Program-made: the position numbers and the translations under genes
Assembly (NCBI GenBank): GCA_036924285.1
Contig: JAYKYS010000002.1
Coordinates: 35,138,501 to 35,202,500, forward strand
Origin: Asterella californica
Lineage: Eukaryota > Streptophyta > Marchantiopsida > Marchantiales > Aytoniaceae
DNA: 64,000 nucleotides
Direction: 5' to 3'
In this document: positions 53,494 through 64,000 of the stretch, piece by piece
Layout of the letters: each line of letters begins with the position of its first letter
How positions within the stretch are numbered: the stretch's first letter is position 1
The notes under the pieces: generated by a model
Databases searched by the model: none
What the model saw: only the letters and a program-made list of their open reading frames with translations
Told to the model about the DNA's origin: nothing

Positions 53494-56400
53494 ATGGGGA
53501 AGTTACCAGTGTTTCATGGGAAGGACAATGAAGATGTAGAACCATTTGTACGAGACTTCAAAAGGGGTTGCATCGGAAACAACGTGAGAAGGAAAGAAGA
53601 ATGGGTGTTGTTACTGCCAGAGTTTTTAGAAGATTTTGCTCTTACGTGGTATGACAACCGAGTGAAGAGCAAGACACCTGGTGCAGTTGAGGACACATGG
53701 GAGACGTTGAGTAATGCACTCATCGAAGAATTTCTTCCAGAAGAGAGTTATGAGAAGCTCATGGTGGAGCTTACTCATTTGAAGCAACGGGACGACGAGA
53801 AAGTTCGGCAATATGCCGAAAGGGTGGATAAGTTGGAGCAACGGTTTCGGACGGTCCTACGGAAGAGTGGAGACAATGTGGAGCTAACGATGGCGGGGAT
53901 TGGAGCAGTGTTGACCAAGAACTTGGTGGGAGGGTTGAGACCTTCAATTCGAACCCAAGTGAGGTACGAGAAGCCAACAACCAAAGCGGAGGCCATCAAG
54001 ATTGCGACAAACATGGAAGAGAGTTTGGATGAAGGAGATATCATCCAACCTCATCATGCTGCTCTGGTGTCGACTCCGACTCCTGGTGTAGCCACAATGA
54101 TCGCACCTGCACCATCACAATTGGTGATTGCTTCAACGTCAGCTCCTACTCCAACGGTGGTGCCAAGACCGTTTGTCCCAACAACGATGTCTACTGCCAC
54201 CTCTGATTTTCATGCCGAGCTGAAGAGCATCACCGATACTCTTGCGGATCTCAAGATAAACGTGATGCAGTTACGAGAATGGAGGAACAAAGGTGGAGGA
54301 GGAGGTCAAAGAGATTACGACAACAATCCCAACCGAGGAAATCAAGGTAACTTTGGAGGCAACCAAGGTAACTTTGGAGGAATCACTTGTTGGACGTGTG
54401 GAGGTTCTCATTTCCAGCGAAATTGTCCTAACAACGGAGCAAGAGGTGCCGAAGCTATCAGAATGAATGTGGGTGGAGGAAATCCATCACAAGGACGAGA
54501 CAAGGGGTTGGCTACTATCGATGTCGTGCGAGATCCCATCTACGAGAAAGGAGAGAGTTCAAACTCTTCTCATGCACCGGTGGAGCTTTTAGCTCAAGAA
54601 AGGAAAAGAACTCGATTTTCTGATGAACCGGTTTTCATGGAGGAGTCCGCAAGTAAAAGTACTCGTTCGAGTAATATTTCGAGTACACCAAAGGAGCCAA
54701 GAAGGAAGCTAGGGATGGCGGATTTCACCATTTCATCTTCCCAAGCGGGATATGATGTGGTTGAAGATGTAGGTGCTCAGAAAGCCAACATCACTGTTGG
54801 ACAACTGATCGCACTTAATCCCAGCTTACGAAGAGAACTCAGAGGAGGACTGAGTTCTAAGAGAAGCAAGAAGAAGAAACCCAAGAGCAAGACATCAAAG
54901 TCTGTGGGAGTTGGTGTGGTGGATGTGCATGCTTCAGAGGTATGCACTAGGGCTTCAAAGATTGAAGTCCGGTTGAATGGTCATTACGTCTCTGACGTAT
55001 TGGTGGATGGAGGATCGGCTGTCAACGCCATATCGGAGAGGTTGATGAAGAAGTTGGGGATGGAACCAACTCGCCCGGCTAGCATTGTCGTGGGGATGGC
55101 TAACAAGCAACGGCTACAAGGATTTGAAGGAGGTGACTCTCGAGACTCATCGAATCGAATTGGAGGAGCACGCAAGATCAGTTCGACAGAAGCAGAGAAG
55201 GATCAATCCCACAACGGCAATGATGGTCAAGGAGGAGATAGACAAGTTGAAGGAGGCGAGTTTCATCTATGAGGTGGAGAACTCAGAATGGGTTTCACCC
55301 ATTGTGATTGTCAAGAAGAAGAATGGTAAGCTGCGAGTGTGCATAGACTATAAGAAGCTGAATGCAGTTACCAAGAAGGATTATTATCCTCTACCATTTA
55401 TAGATGAGATTTTGGAGGAAGTTGCTGGTCATGAGTGGTACAGCTTTGGTGATGGTTATAGTGGGTATAACCAGATCAAGATAGCACAGGAGTACCAACA
55501 GTTGACTACTTTCACTACTCCTTGGGGAACATTTGCATTTCGGGTGATGCCATTCGGATTGTGTAATGCTCCGGCCACGTTTCAAAGGTTCATGAACAAG
55601 GTGTTTGAACCATTCATAGGGAAGTTTGTTCGGGATTTCATTGACGATTTCTGTGTGTACGGACGAAAGGAGGACCACTTTGATCATGTGATCAAAGTTT
55701 TGCAGCGGTTGGAGCAAGCCAACGCTTCTCTAAATCCAGAGAAGTGCATCTTTGGCTGCGAAGAAGGTCTGCTGTTAGGGCACATCATTTCCAAGAATGG
55801 GATTGCGATAGATCCTGAGAAGGTGAAGAAGATTGTGGATCTTCCATTTCCGATCAACTTGACAAAGTTGAGGCAGTTTCTTGGCATGGTTGGATATTAT
55901 CGTAGGTTTGTCTTTTCCTTCTCAAACAAAGCAATAGCTTTGACTATGTACATGAAGAAGGGAGTTGATTTTGACTTGATAGTGCATGATCAGAAGGCAA
56001 AGGAAGCATTTGAGGAGCTGAAAAAGGCATTAGTGACAGCTCCTATACTTGCTAAACCTGAGTGGAGTAAAGCATTTATTCTGTATACGGATGCCTCCAA
56101 TGTAGCAATCGGATGTACATTAAGTCAGCTAGATGGAGATGGGCATGATCATCCTAAAGCGTATGCTAGTAGGCAGATGGTTCCAGCGGAGAAGAATTAC
56201 TCCGTGACTGAACGAGAAGGATTAGCGGTGATCTTTGGATTGAAGAAATTTCGACACTACTTGCTAGGAGGGAAATTTTCCATAGTCACAGATCACAAGG
56301 CTTTAAAGTATATCTTTAATAAGCCTAATGCCGAAGGTCGTATTGCTCGTTGGAAGATCCTTCTAACAGAATACGATTATGTGATCGAAGATAGACCAGG

Positions 56401-57831
56401 GAAGAAGCATGCGAATGCTGATCTTTTGTCAAGGGCTTATGATGATGAGGGAGAAGAACCGTTTGATGATTCATTTCCAGACGAGCATCTGATGACCATC
56501 ACAAGCATCGAGGAGATACCGGACGAGTACAAAGAAATCTGGAGTTTCCTTGTAGATGGCTCTTTTCCAGAAGGTATGCATACCCGAGAACGTAACGCGT
56601 TGATCAAGAGATGCAAACCTTACACCATGGTGGAGGGAATTCTGTTTCATCAAGGAGCAGATGGGTTACTAAGGAGAGCAGTTGGTCAGAAGGAGGCATT
56701 CAAGCTAATGCACGAGTTTCACGACGGAACTGTTTGCGGAGGTCACTTTGCTGGTAAGATATCAGCCTTCAAGATTTTGGATGCGGGTTATCACTGGAGA
56801 GGGATTTTCAAAGAGTGTTTAGACTATTGCAAAACTTGTGACGTATGTCAAGTATTTGCTCTAAAGTCTACTAGAACACCTCCGTTAAGATCAATTCCAG
56901 TATTAGGGCCGTTTGAGAAATGGGGTATTGACTTTGTAGGTCCTCTTAATAAGACACCTCGAGGCAATAGATACATTGTAGTCGCCACTGACTATTGTAC
57001 CAAGTGGGTAGCGGCTAGACCTTTGAGAGAGACCAATGAAACAGAAGTCGATAGATTCCTATGGGAGAGGATCATCACGAGATTTGGATGTCCGTTAGAG
57101 TTGGTCTCAGATAGAGGAGGAGAGTTTGTAGGGAGCATGACTACTGCTATGCTACAACACTTTTCTATCAAGCCACGAGTAACGACCTCATACAAACCAA
57201 ATGCTAATGGTCTTGCGGAGAAGACCAATCTTACACTTTGTATGATGCTCGCCAAAGATGTTGGTGTTGAAACTGCGAAACATACTCGGGATAAGAGGCT
57301 ACATGCCATCTTATGGGAGTACCGAACGACAACAAAGACTTCTACTGGATACTTCCCATTTCGATTGGTTTATGGAGTGGAGTCCAAGTTGCCGATCCAA
57401 TTCGAATTGGATACTTTTCAAACTATTCAACGAAAGTTGAAGAGGTCGAGAGGAGAAGACGTGGTCAGATCAAGAAGGGAGCAACTCATGGAGTTGGAAG
57501 AGACCCGAGCGGTAGCAATGATCCGGATGGAACGAGCTCAGGCGTATCAAAAGAAGAGTCAAAAGACAAACGGTTGGGCAAGAGGGAGGTAAAACCTTTT
57601 CAAGTCGGAGATTGGGTTATGTTGTATGATGCTATCAGATTCAAGAGGGCTAGGAAGAAGTTTCTTCCGAGATATTTTGGTCCTTTTGTTGTAGATAAGG
57701 TGTGGAGCAACTTCACATATGACCTTCAGGAGCTGGGAGGAAGGAGATTTGATCGAGTAAATCATGACAAGTTGAAGTTGTTTCATCGACGAAAGTTCTC
57801 TCTTCACTCCGAGGACGGAGCGAAAATTTAA
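53494..57831 (+). pseudogene. D2 gag-pol (protease deletion and a late frameshift)
   Basis: Gag from ATG 53494: capsid-like region, zinc knuckle at residues 299-311 (CWTCGGSHFQRNC, CX2CX3HX4C) and protease catalytic loop DGGS at 505-508. At about 55113 the sequence jumps to the start of RT in another frame (551 bp missing versus D1), which ends the first ORF at 55272. The pol frame is then open to 57592: RT FIDD (residues 185-188 of that frame), RNase H Asp336, Glu378, Asp403, integrase HHCC, then Asp616, Asp676 and Glu712 (D-X35-E). A small indel near 57560 breaks the frame; the C-terminal GPFVV module continues to 57831. D1 and D2 carry different defects. Confidence 0.92.
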
Positions 57832-57844
57832 TCCGGGGGTAAAA

Positions 57845-58755
57845 TGTAACGACCTATGTTACACATAGGAAGTTTGTCTATTAGTAAGGTGTTTAGTTAT
57901 AACTAAGTGTTGAGAATGTTTATTGGCTGCCAAAGTACTTTAAGGATGTATCAAGTTAGTCATGACTAGCTAAAAGTTAGTTATGGTTAAACTTAGCTGT
58001 ACTTTTGGCAGAATTCAGATATTTGCTAAAGAGTGAGCACTACTATCTTGTCATCTTGTCTAAAAGGTAGAAAGGAGGTGGAAAGTATCCCTTATCTCCT
58101 TTTTGACTTGATATTAGTGGTTGGATTAAAGTTGTGGATTTTGTGGGCATTAAAAACAAGAAGAGATTCCACATGTTTCCTTTTTAGTGGGTCCTAGTGT
58201 AGAGGGGGGTGGAAATTCGAGATTCCTTGAGAATATTCCAGAATCCTTCTAGAAGTTGTTGACTTTGAAGGAATAAGCCCATGTGAAAAGGTAAAAAGTC
58301 CATGTGATCAATGCTTTTACCTTAAGTAATATCTTAGTAAAACTCGGTAAAAGTAGTTACGGCTGAGTTACCGGGGGTACCAAAGTAAAAACCTAGAATG
58401 TATAAATAGAGGAGTAGAGAAGAGCTCCTCATCCTTGTTTTCACATTGTCGTAATGACAACTTGAGTAATATAGAGAGTGTGGGATATTTTTAGCATGTG
58501 AGAACTTGAGAGACGTAGTTAGAATGGAGGATTTTAGTTGATGTGTTTAAGGAGATTTTTAGTTGATAAGTTTGTGGGTGTATGAATGAGTGAACTCAGT
58601 ATTTTCCCTTCAAGTTCATGCTGTGCTTCCATCAAACCATCAGAGGTGACCCCTGAGTGAGAGACAGGCCCGACATGTTGCAGATTCGTGGATGACGATC
58701 GTGGAGGTTGAGAGATCGGGGGGTAGTTGATCGATAGGACCGCAGAGGGTTTACA
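57845..58755 (+). repeat. D2 3' LTR
   Basis: 911 bp, preceded by CCGGGGGTAAAA. Its right side abuts GGTC (58756-58759) and the continuation of element E2. Confidence 0.92.
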
Positions 58756-58759
58756 GGTC

Positions 58760-59991
58760 GTTACACCTTATTCTCACACTCACATTCCAACGGGTTAGAT
58801 TAATCACAGGGTGTATGCCCCCTGTAGCCTTCCCTGGCTTCTGCCTACGGAAATGATCTTCTTGCAGCACTACAACGACATTCACCTTCACGGAAGCTCA
58901 ATAGAAGTCTTGGAAGCTCACTAGAAGAAGGTAAGAAGATGGGGAAGATGGGAGAAGATGGGGAACATAAGAAAATCCAAACAAGAGAAAACAAGATGAA
59001 AAGAGTAAATTAAGATTCCGATAGGCTTCTAGTCCGGATCCTAACTAACAAGCCATCCCTGCTTGTAATAGTTTGGGGAGGAAGACAACAAACGTGAGTA
59101 CTGTTGCACCGTCTTCTACTCGAGGATGTCGTCTTCTGCTGTGGAAAGAAGGCTTCTTTCTTCTTCACTTCGCTGTTCTGACTGCTCTGTCTTCTGGGAT
59201 CTCTTATCCATAAGACCGTTCGTACGTAGATCCCAAGTGCTCTACTGAACGAGCCAAGCTACACTTCCACAACTGCTGACAGTCACCGCCACTCAAGAAG
59301 AACACTTCCCATGCACAATTGGGAGCGAATTCAAGGAACCCACCATCCAGAAGACATGAGCAAAGTTTCTGCACTCAAATCCACAATCTATTCCCCGAGA
59401 AGAAGTCACAATGGCATTGGGAAGCTCACTCCCTCTACTTCTTGCGTCTACTCCTCGACACACCAGTCTAGCTAACAGGACTGCACGAGGATGCCGTTCC
59501 CTGTTCTTAGACTGTCCACTACTTCTATCTACATCTTCAAACCACTGCTGGTACGAGTATGCAGACCCCTCCTGTGTATTCCAAGACTATTCGTATGTTT
59601 CCAACAACGGGTGTAGTGTGCTAAGAACTGTCTTTCTTGTGTCTCTGCTCTAATGTGTCTCGTCTGCATGCACCATAGAATCGATGTGTATGTGCAGTAG
59701 CTACAGAATTCTACAAAACTGGCAGAACTCTATCTCCTACTCTGCGATCCTACTTATGTCGCTGTCATGAGAACCAGGGGAGACGACCATCAGGGAGAGA
59801 GAGGCGCTGACAAGAGGTTGTCACCTCACATGCAAGCGGTTCCCATGCCCGAATTGGCTATCCATCTTGTCCCTCCTACGCTACCTATGCTGCCACATGG
59901 TGCTCTAACTAATATTACACGGAAAAAACTGCCACCCTTAAGATAGCATGTTCGATCCTACTATATTTGAAATTGTCAATGGAGTTACTAA
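58760..59991 (-). other. E2 region downstream of the gag-like ORF
   Basis: Non-coding, collinear with E1 8149-9371. Contains the same purine-rich GAAGATGGG tract near 58930. Confidence 0.5.
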
Positions 59992-62266
59992 CTACTCAGA
60001 TTGCACGGAGGCAATCTCTACATGATCTGCTCCTATCGGGGCTCCTAACGTGACTTCTGATAAGCTAGAAAGCCCTGCAGTTATCTCGGGTGTCACTGAG
60101 GTGGCTTCCTCCTCATCGTCTCTTGCTGACCCTGCTGTCGCTGCTGGTGCGTCTTCCTCGGCTTCGGCTTCTGATTCGGAAGACAGAAGCGTCTTCTGGG
60201 AAACGGAATCGACTGGTGCTTCTTCCGTCTTCTGAGGCACGGGTGCGGTACTAGGGACCATGGCGACCTCATAGGGATCCGGGGAAGTCGCTTCCTCCAC
60301 GCGGAATACCTGGGAAGACGGCTCGTCTTCCTGTCTTCCGGGGCGTCTTCTGGAGTCTTCTCGGCTTCCAACGCTATCACCACCAAGTGCACAGCGAGAT
60401 CGAACTCCTCCTTCTCCATTCCGGATCCAGTCGAGGGTGCTGGAGTTTGCGAAGATGCGGTTGCAGGTGCCGGAAGCGAGGGAAGACCATAAAGTGTCTT
60501 CACTCCCTCTATCTGCCGATCTAAGTACCTGAACATGCTCTCCCGGCATTCCACCAACATTGCTTTGGACTCGCTGTCCCATCCTCTAACTAAGGTAAGT
60601 AACTTCCTACCCGCGGTGTAGTTGAACTTCTTACGAAGCGCTTCCACCGACTGTGCCGGCATCTTCTGTGCACGAGCCTCCATTGCTTCCCGCTGCGTCT
60701 TCTCAACTGCAGCTCACGCTTCTGCGGCTTCTCGCTGCGTCTTCTAGGTGGTCTGCTCTTCTGCGAGGGTGGTGATCTTCTCTCGCACTCGGAGGACTTC
60801 CTGATCACATTGCTGTACTCGCGCCTGCAACTCCTGGTTGCTCTTCCGAAGCTGCACCAGCTCCTTGACAGAAGCGGCTGCTTCCACGTGGTGCGAAGAC
60901 TAGCTTTCAGCGACTCCGTCTTCTTCTGGTCTTCTCCCTGTCGCAGCAAGGTGCGCAGGCCGAATCCAGGTTGTAAGGGCCTCTCCTGTGCCTTCGCCCT
61001 CTTCTCCAGCAACTCCATAGCTGGCTGGATCTCCTTCTGGAAATAGGCACTAAACTCCTCCAGTCGTCTTCCTGTGGAAGACAAGTTCATCTCCACCACT
61101 CGCTCCGCGGTGTCGACTTCGTCTTCCAGAGGCAAGGAAGCCTCTTCCACCACAATGGCCTTCATCTTCTGCGCACGAGAAGAAGCTACTCTTCTCATCT
61201 TCCGGGGTGGAAGACTCCTCATCGCAGGAGCGGCTCTCTTCGTTGCGCTTCCTCGCATCGCAGCAAGAGCGTCCCTTCTTCTCTTGTCTTTTGGAGTCTT
61301 CGGAAGACTTCCAAGCGTTGCAGAAGCGGTCTTCTTCCTTGATCGGGTACTCAGCAGGTCTTCTTCCGAGTCGGACTCCGATCCTGAATGAATGAGGGAG
61401 ATGGGTGTCCTCGGTACACTTCTGGGACCCATCTTCCTCGGTGGCGTGACATCTTCCGACCCACTAGACTCATCTTCTCTCACCAGAAGCGTCTTCTGGT
61501 GAGAGCCGGACCTCAGCTGTGGCATCAGAGTGGGAGGAGGCGTTGCGACTGTCTCTCGGTCATCGTCTTCCGAGGTCTCCTCCTTCACCTCATGTCGCTC
61601 CGTTGGCCCATACCCTGCCAGCTGATCTTCCCTAAGATCTCCCATGGCTACATACAAGTAGTACAGGAAGGGCGTCAAGTGTCCTCCCGCCGGGGTACCC
61701 AAGTATGCTAGCTCCGTCTGTACGTAGTTGTGGATGTACGCGCCCTAGTAGATGGGCACTCTGTCATCCCACACTGATTCCAGGAACTCCACGTCCTGAT
61801 CTCCTAAGTACCTTGTCTTATGCGCTTTCTCCTTGGGAAAGAGATGCAGAAACAACTTCGTCAGAAGTCGCTTCTTCGGCTCTCGGTAAGATTCTATCTT
61901 CCAACCGTTCCTCCCCTGCCTGTCTTCCACGAAAAGGCAGGTGGTGCTCCCAAGCACATGTCACGAACTCACGATCCTAGGCAAGATCTTCTTCTCGTAC
62001 CAATATCCTCGGTTCTCGGACTCTGGCTTGTGAAAAGCCCTGCGCCACCAATCTTCAGTCCAGGAAGATGGCCTTCCTCGAGCTACTCCTGCCTTCGCAG
62101 GTACACGGTTACGAGGTGGTAATGCTGCCCACACCTCCTCCAGAAGTCCTTGGTCTGCGAGGTTCCAATCCCACAAAAAGAAGTCGAGATCCAACTCCTT
62201 GAGGAAAGGAGTGGCCTCGGCCAATTCTGCCGTTGGTAACACCAAGCCTCGCGGATGCATCGTCAA
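59992..62266 (-). pseudogene. E2 gag-like ORF (better preserved copy)
   Basis: Blocks at 62266-61961, 61957-61745, 61702-60590 (370 codons) and 60683-59992 cover the same protein as in E1. The 370-codon block carries the Trp/Tyr-rich end of the globular part, the basic Ser/Pro section and part of the coiled coil, before a ~25-bp deletion near 60885 shifts the frame. Stops at 61958 and 61744 correspond to Trp codons in E1 (TGG to TGA and TAG). Together the two copies imply one ancestral ORF of roughly 760 codons. Function unknown; gag-like role is inferred from its position in a TG...CA element. Confidence 0.65.
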
Positions 62267-62350
62267 GCTGGAAGATCTGTTGCACTAGGCCACAAGCACC
62301 TACTATGAGCTGAAGGCTCAGTCCTTCCCAAGCGCCCACAGTCTAGCTTC

Positions 62351-64000
62351 TACTTCTCAGAAGACGAAACTAGTCTTCCAGAAGACAGCTACTCCATCTT
62401 CCGGGATTCTAACCGTACTTCCTAGATAGCTCTCGTCTTCCGAGCTATATCTAAACAATCCTATCTAAGCAAGGCCTCGCATGGATTACCAAGAAGACAA
62501 CCCACCTTGCATTACATCCTACTTCCTATCAGAAGATACAAGATTCGCAAAAGATAAAGTGCATGACAAGTTCAGAAGTCGGTTGCGGGCTCCTGCGGTG
62601 ACAGTGATCTCAGGGAAGACACTCGGGATAGCTTCCGATTCAATGTCTTTCTCGGAAGACCTCCCGAAGTCAGACTTCCTTTCACTGGTCTCACCTGTCT
62701 TCGTCTTCCTACGCGCAATCTATCCTCACAACAGACTCAAGACAATTGCACTCTGTTCTTCTGACTTCTCACCTCTCATACGCACTCAGAAGAAGCTTGC
62801 TGCTCGGTGGGAATACATGACCCTCGACCATTCTCTCCAGATTCTGCCAGCAAGTCTTCTCACGACTCTCTTCTAAGTTTGGGAAGAAGAAGGAATGGCT
62901 GCTATGGATCGGACAAAAGAGACCCGAATGGACCCTCACGTCTTCTCGCTCATTTTGCCAGCCTTTCAGTCTTCTAGTCTCTCTAGGAAGATGTGGAGTT
63001 GAGAAGCTTGGAAGACCGGGAGGCACAGGCCTAGTTCCCGACTTCCAACTTCTCGAAATAACAAAACAACTCACCACACCACTCGGAATTTGTACCAAGC
63101 CTCTCTTAACACAAAAGCAAAGCAAATCCACTCTTGATACGAATTGTGTTTAGTCTACTTCCGAAGACAGTCTTCCGAAGATGGTCTTCCGAAGACAGTC
63201 AAGTTTAAGAAGCGTCTTCCGAAGATGTTCCCATCTTCCGAATCGTCTTCTGTTCCAGGTTTCGGGGGTAGAGAGGTAGTAGGGTAGGGAAATTGGTAGC
63301 TTGGATCGTCAATTTGGGGCCGGGGTGTAGGGAAGCTCGAATTGAACTTAGGAAGGAGTAGGGAGGTGTCTGACAAAAATTGGGCAGCGCTTCTGCGCCC
63401 AATGTCTCAATAGAAAGAATGAGGGGTGGGGGGTAATCGATCAGGCTGTCTGCACACAACCAAGGAAGCGCGGGGAATACCAGACAAAGGCGAGACGAAG
63501 TGGGAAGGGGAAAGAACGTGGGGAAGAACCTCTACAGTCTTCTTCTGCTCCTCGAGTTGCCTTCGTCCTCCGCGCGCTTCTGGCTCTGGTCCTAGCTCCA
63601 ATGCGACTCCTCACGACTGCACCTGCTGTCAATTTCTGGCCACGCCTCGATTCCACCTTCGATTCTACTCGCTACTCTCCAATGTCAGCTTCTCGGGAGC
63701 TCACAGAAACGCCTTCGCTCTCTACCTTCCGTGCTCCAACAATTCGGTCTCGCTCTTCGCCTAGCTGCCAACTGGTTCTCTCCAACCTCGATGTCCTCAC
63801 TCGGTTCTTCCCTCAAAGCTCACTTGCGAAGCTCACTCTCGCAAATCGATCTTCTCAAGCGCGCTGTGCTGCGGGAAGTTGGAATGCGCCTAATGTGCTT
63901 CCTGCGCATCTTTCGCGCAGATTAGGGGTTTTCGACCTTAAGTGTCTTCCCCGACCTACCTACCTATTCGGTGCGACCCAGTAGGTACACCTACTATTTT
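62351..64000 (-). repeat. E2 5' region with GTCTTC/GAAGAC repeats
   Basis: Collinear with E1 11690-13320. Three tandem 14-bp units lie at about 63160-63200. A primer-site-like TCGTATCAAGAG (minus strand) is at about 63131-63142. No gene supported. Confidence 0.5.

Larger units (their letters stand above)
50547..58755 (+). mobile_element. Element D2: Ty3/gypsy retrotransposon with a protease deletion
   Basis: LTRs 50547-51459 and 57845-58755, tRNA-Glu primer site, same leader and gag-pol as D1 in opposite orientation and nearly identical sequence. About 551 bp are deleted at 55113, removing the protease end and the protease-RT linker and shifting the frame. Flanks are GTAC (50543-50546) and GGTC (58756-58759), which do not match each other but match the flanks of D1. 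Confidence 0.93.
58756..64000 (-). mobile_element. Element E2, main part (runs off the window)
   Basis: Collinear with E1 8145-13320 and closely similar, with GGTC as target duplication of the inserted D element at its left. The last ~300 bp expected from E1 lie beyond the window. Differences from E1 include an 85-90-bp segment present at about 62265-62350, a ~25-bp loss near 60885 and an extra 14-bp GTCTTC repeat unit near 63175. Confidence 0.88.

Overview
This is eukaryotic nuclear DNA from a land plant. The only clearly intact host gene is a five-exon sucrose transporter (SUT/SUC, MFS) at 24433-27362. Nearly everything else is layered Ty3/gypsy LTR retrotransposons and their decay products. 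A non-seed plant such as a bryophyte is my best guess. That rests on the general look of the transporter and its introns and on gypsy elements with DGGS proteases and no chromodomain. It is an inference that the sequence alone does not prove.

Layout. 1-2216: 3' end of a plus-strand gypsy element (A) and what is probably its LTR. 2217-6126: element B, a minus-strand chromovirus reduced to LTRs, PBS, an integrase remnant and a chromodomain. 6301-19803: element C, a decayed minus-strand gypsy element with 4-bp AGCC target duplications, split in its integrase by element E1 (7745-13614). E1 has TG...CA ends, a near-perfect 5-bp target duplication and one long decayed gag-like ORF, but no RT. 19808-28980: a relatively element-poor island with the sucrose transporter, a tRNA-like/SINE remnant and minisatellites. 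28981-30046: a decayed or unrecognised gene. 30664-38444: debris of a C-like element (F), a 5.4-kb-span inverted repeat, an in-frame 21-residue repeat ORF, a second tRNA-like sequence and AT-rich degenerate repeats. 38449-47175 and 50547-58755: two nearly identical gypsy elements (D1 minus, D2 plus) in inverted orientation. They separate a short inverted piece of a second E copy (47176-47569) and about 3 kb of spacer from the rest of that E copy (58760 to the window end).

Two results stand out. First, the flanks of D1 and D2 make sense only after an inversion between the two inverted copies. D1 is flanked by GTAC and GACC (the complement of GGTC), and D2 by GTAC and GGTC. The E copy is broken exactly at the GGTC site and its head is reversed. 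Second, families C and D carry a leader of about 2 kb between PBS and gag that holds accessory small ORFs. Two of these (ORF-a just after the PBS and ORF-d just before gag) are conserved between C and D with mostly silent codon changes, and they align with each other without gaps over 50 residues (17 identities by eye). ORF-d starts inside the stop codon of a zinc-knuckle ORF (TGATG). I do not recognise these small proteins; they are the best candidate here for an undescribed system.

Most disabling changes in C, D and E are C-to-T or G-to-A transitions, as expected for long-methylated, silenced elements. No CRISPR, rRNA or prokaryotic features are present.
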